From Clostridia bacterium (GTDB lineage Bacteria; Bacillota; Clostridia; Lachnospirales; Anaerotignaceae), in the NCBI GenBank assembly GCA_900757025.1, contig CAAEMG010000129.1, positions 1 to 12,824 of the forward strand: a stretch of DNA of 12,824 bases, read 5' to 3'. The notes under the pieces are model-generated. The model was not told the origin of the DNA. It searched no databases and saw only the letters and a program-made list of their open reading frames with translations. Below, in pieces: positions 12,389 to 12,824 of this stretch. The translations under genes and the position numbers were made by a program. Positions within the stretch are counted from its first letter, which is position 1; each line of letters starts with the position of its first letter.

Positions 12389-12824
12389 TTATTCATACCT
12401 AAGTGCCGTAATAGGGTCTGCCTTCGCCGCTTTTAAAGCCGGATAAAGCCCGAAGAAAATTCCCACAACTGCCGAAAATCCAACGGAAACCGCAACCACA
12501 GGCATTTTAACCACAATTCCAAGCCCTGTAATTGCTCCGCCTATTGCCACAACTCCTATTCCAAGAGCCGTTCCTATAATTCCTCCTGCCGCCGATATAA
12601 TTGCGCTTTCCACAAGAAACTGCAAAAGTATGTCCTCCGTTCTTGCTCCCAAAGCTTTTCTTATGCCTATCTCCCTTGTTCTTTCCGTTACCGAAACGAG
12701 CATTATGTTCATTATTCCTATTCCGCCAACCAAAAGAGAAATTGCGGCTATTGCCCCAACTATAAGTGAAAGTTTGCTCATAAGAGAATCAATCATTCCC
12801 ATTTCGTCGGCAACAGAGCTTATA
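12389..12824 (-). CDS. MacB/FtsX-type ABC transporter permease, C-terminal part (partial at right edge)
   Basis: The open frame runs in from the right edge, and about 145 residues are visible. This is the C-terminal FtsX domain of a MacB-like permease: a membrane helix (LSLIVGAIAAISLLVGGIGI) leads into the family hallmark NIMLVSVTERTREIGIRKAL and GAR, followed by helices around ESAIISAAGGIIGTALGIG and VSVGFSAVVGIFFGLYPALK, ending AAKADPITALRYE, which is the standard MacB-family C-terminus. Such permeases, with a cytoplasmic ATPase and often an HlyD-like partner, export peptides or antibiotics or act mechanically on envelope proteins. The internal Met at 12802 is not the start: the frame continues upstream as VADE. 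The small SmpA-like gene follows after 15 bp. Confidence 0.93.
   Translation of the reverse strand, partial: ISSVADEMGMIDSLMSKLSLIVGAIAAISLLVGGIGIMNIMLVSVTERTREIGIRKALGARTEDILLQFLVESAIISAAGGIIGTALGIGVVAIGGAITGLGIVVKMPVVAVSVGFSAVVGIFFGLYPALKAAKADPITALRYE

Noticed and set aside
1..12824. CRISPR array, defence system, phage or insertion sequence genes
   Set aside because: I found no regularly spaced repeats, transposase, integrase, nuclease or toxin-antitoxin signatures in either strand.

Overview
The window is AT-rich, low-GC Gram-positive DNA. The host is almost certainly an anaerobic member of Bacillota class Clostridia, plausibly in the Lachnospirales. The evidence is a T-box leader on a proline gene, a MecA adaptor, strong AGGAGG ribosome binding sites, consensus sigma-A promoters with 17-nt spacers and U-tract terminators. 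I cannot name a species. I see no tRNA or rRNA gene, CRISPR array, transposase or phage gene.

Layout. Positions 1-134 (minus) hold the N-terminus of a membrane protein cut by the left edge. Positions 302-6947 (minus) hold six collinear genes of small-molecule metabolism. In transcription order these are: a small SAF-domain subunit and a large subunit of a split UxaA/GarD/SuyB-type dehydratase or lyase (6947-5475); an iron-dependent alcohol dehydrogenase (5395-4217); a DUF1537 four-carbon sugar-acid kinase, probably dtnK (3905-2592); a PdxA-family dehydrogenase, probably pdxA2 (2573-1572); and a class I/II PLP aminotransferase (1471-302). I see two near-perfect sigma-A promoters, one before the split dehydratase and one before the kinase. 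Terminator-like hairpins sit between dehydratase and alcohol dehydrogenase, between pdxA2 and aminotransferase, and after the aminotransferase. The kinase plus PdxA pair is the known D-threonate route: phosphorylation at C4, then oxidation and decarboxylation to dihydroxyacetone phosphate and CO2. The split dehydratase and alcohol dehydrogenase suggest that a second hydroxy-acid branch is encoded alongside; their substrate cannot be read from the sequence.

Positions 7247-8869 (minus) encode a large membrane-anchored protein of unknown function with a probable C-terminal OB-fold. It is divergent from mecA (9090-9737, plus), the ClpC adaptor. After the mecA terminator comes about 620 bp without a gene. 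This stretch holds a small imperfect hairpin, a probable interspersed repeat of the 'GTCATCCTGAGCGAAG' type, a promoter, and a complete proline-type T-box leader (specifier CCC, UGGU bulge, terminator) that controls proB (10356-11150), a short glutamate 5-kinase without a PUA domain. No proA follows. Downstream is a tandem DUF4397 protein without a signal peptide (11210-11863), whose ribosome binding site lies inside a predicted hairpin.

Positions 12023-12824 (minus) hold the C-terminus of a MacB/FtsX-type ABC permease, cut by the right edge, followed by a small membrane-anchored protein with a SmpA/BamE-like domain.

I do not see a clearly novel defence or mobile system. The most interesting signals are the hybrid sugar-acid cluster with its intercistronic hairpins, the DUF4397 protein with its masked ribosome binding site, and the unassigned 540-residue membrane protein.
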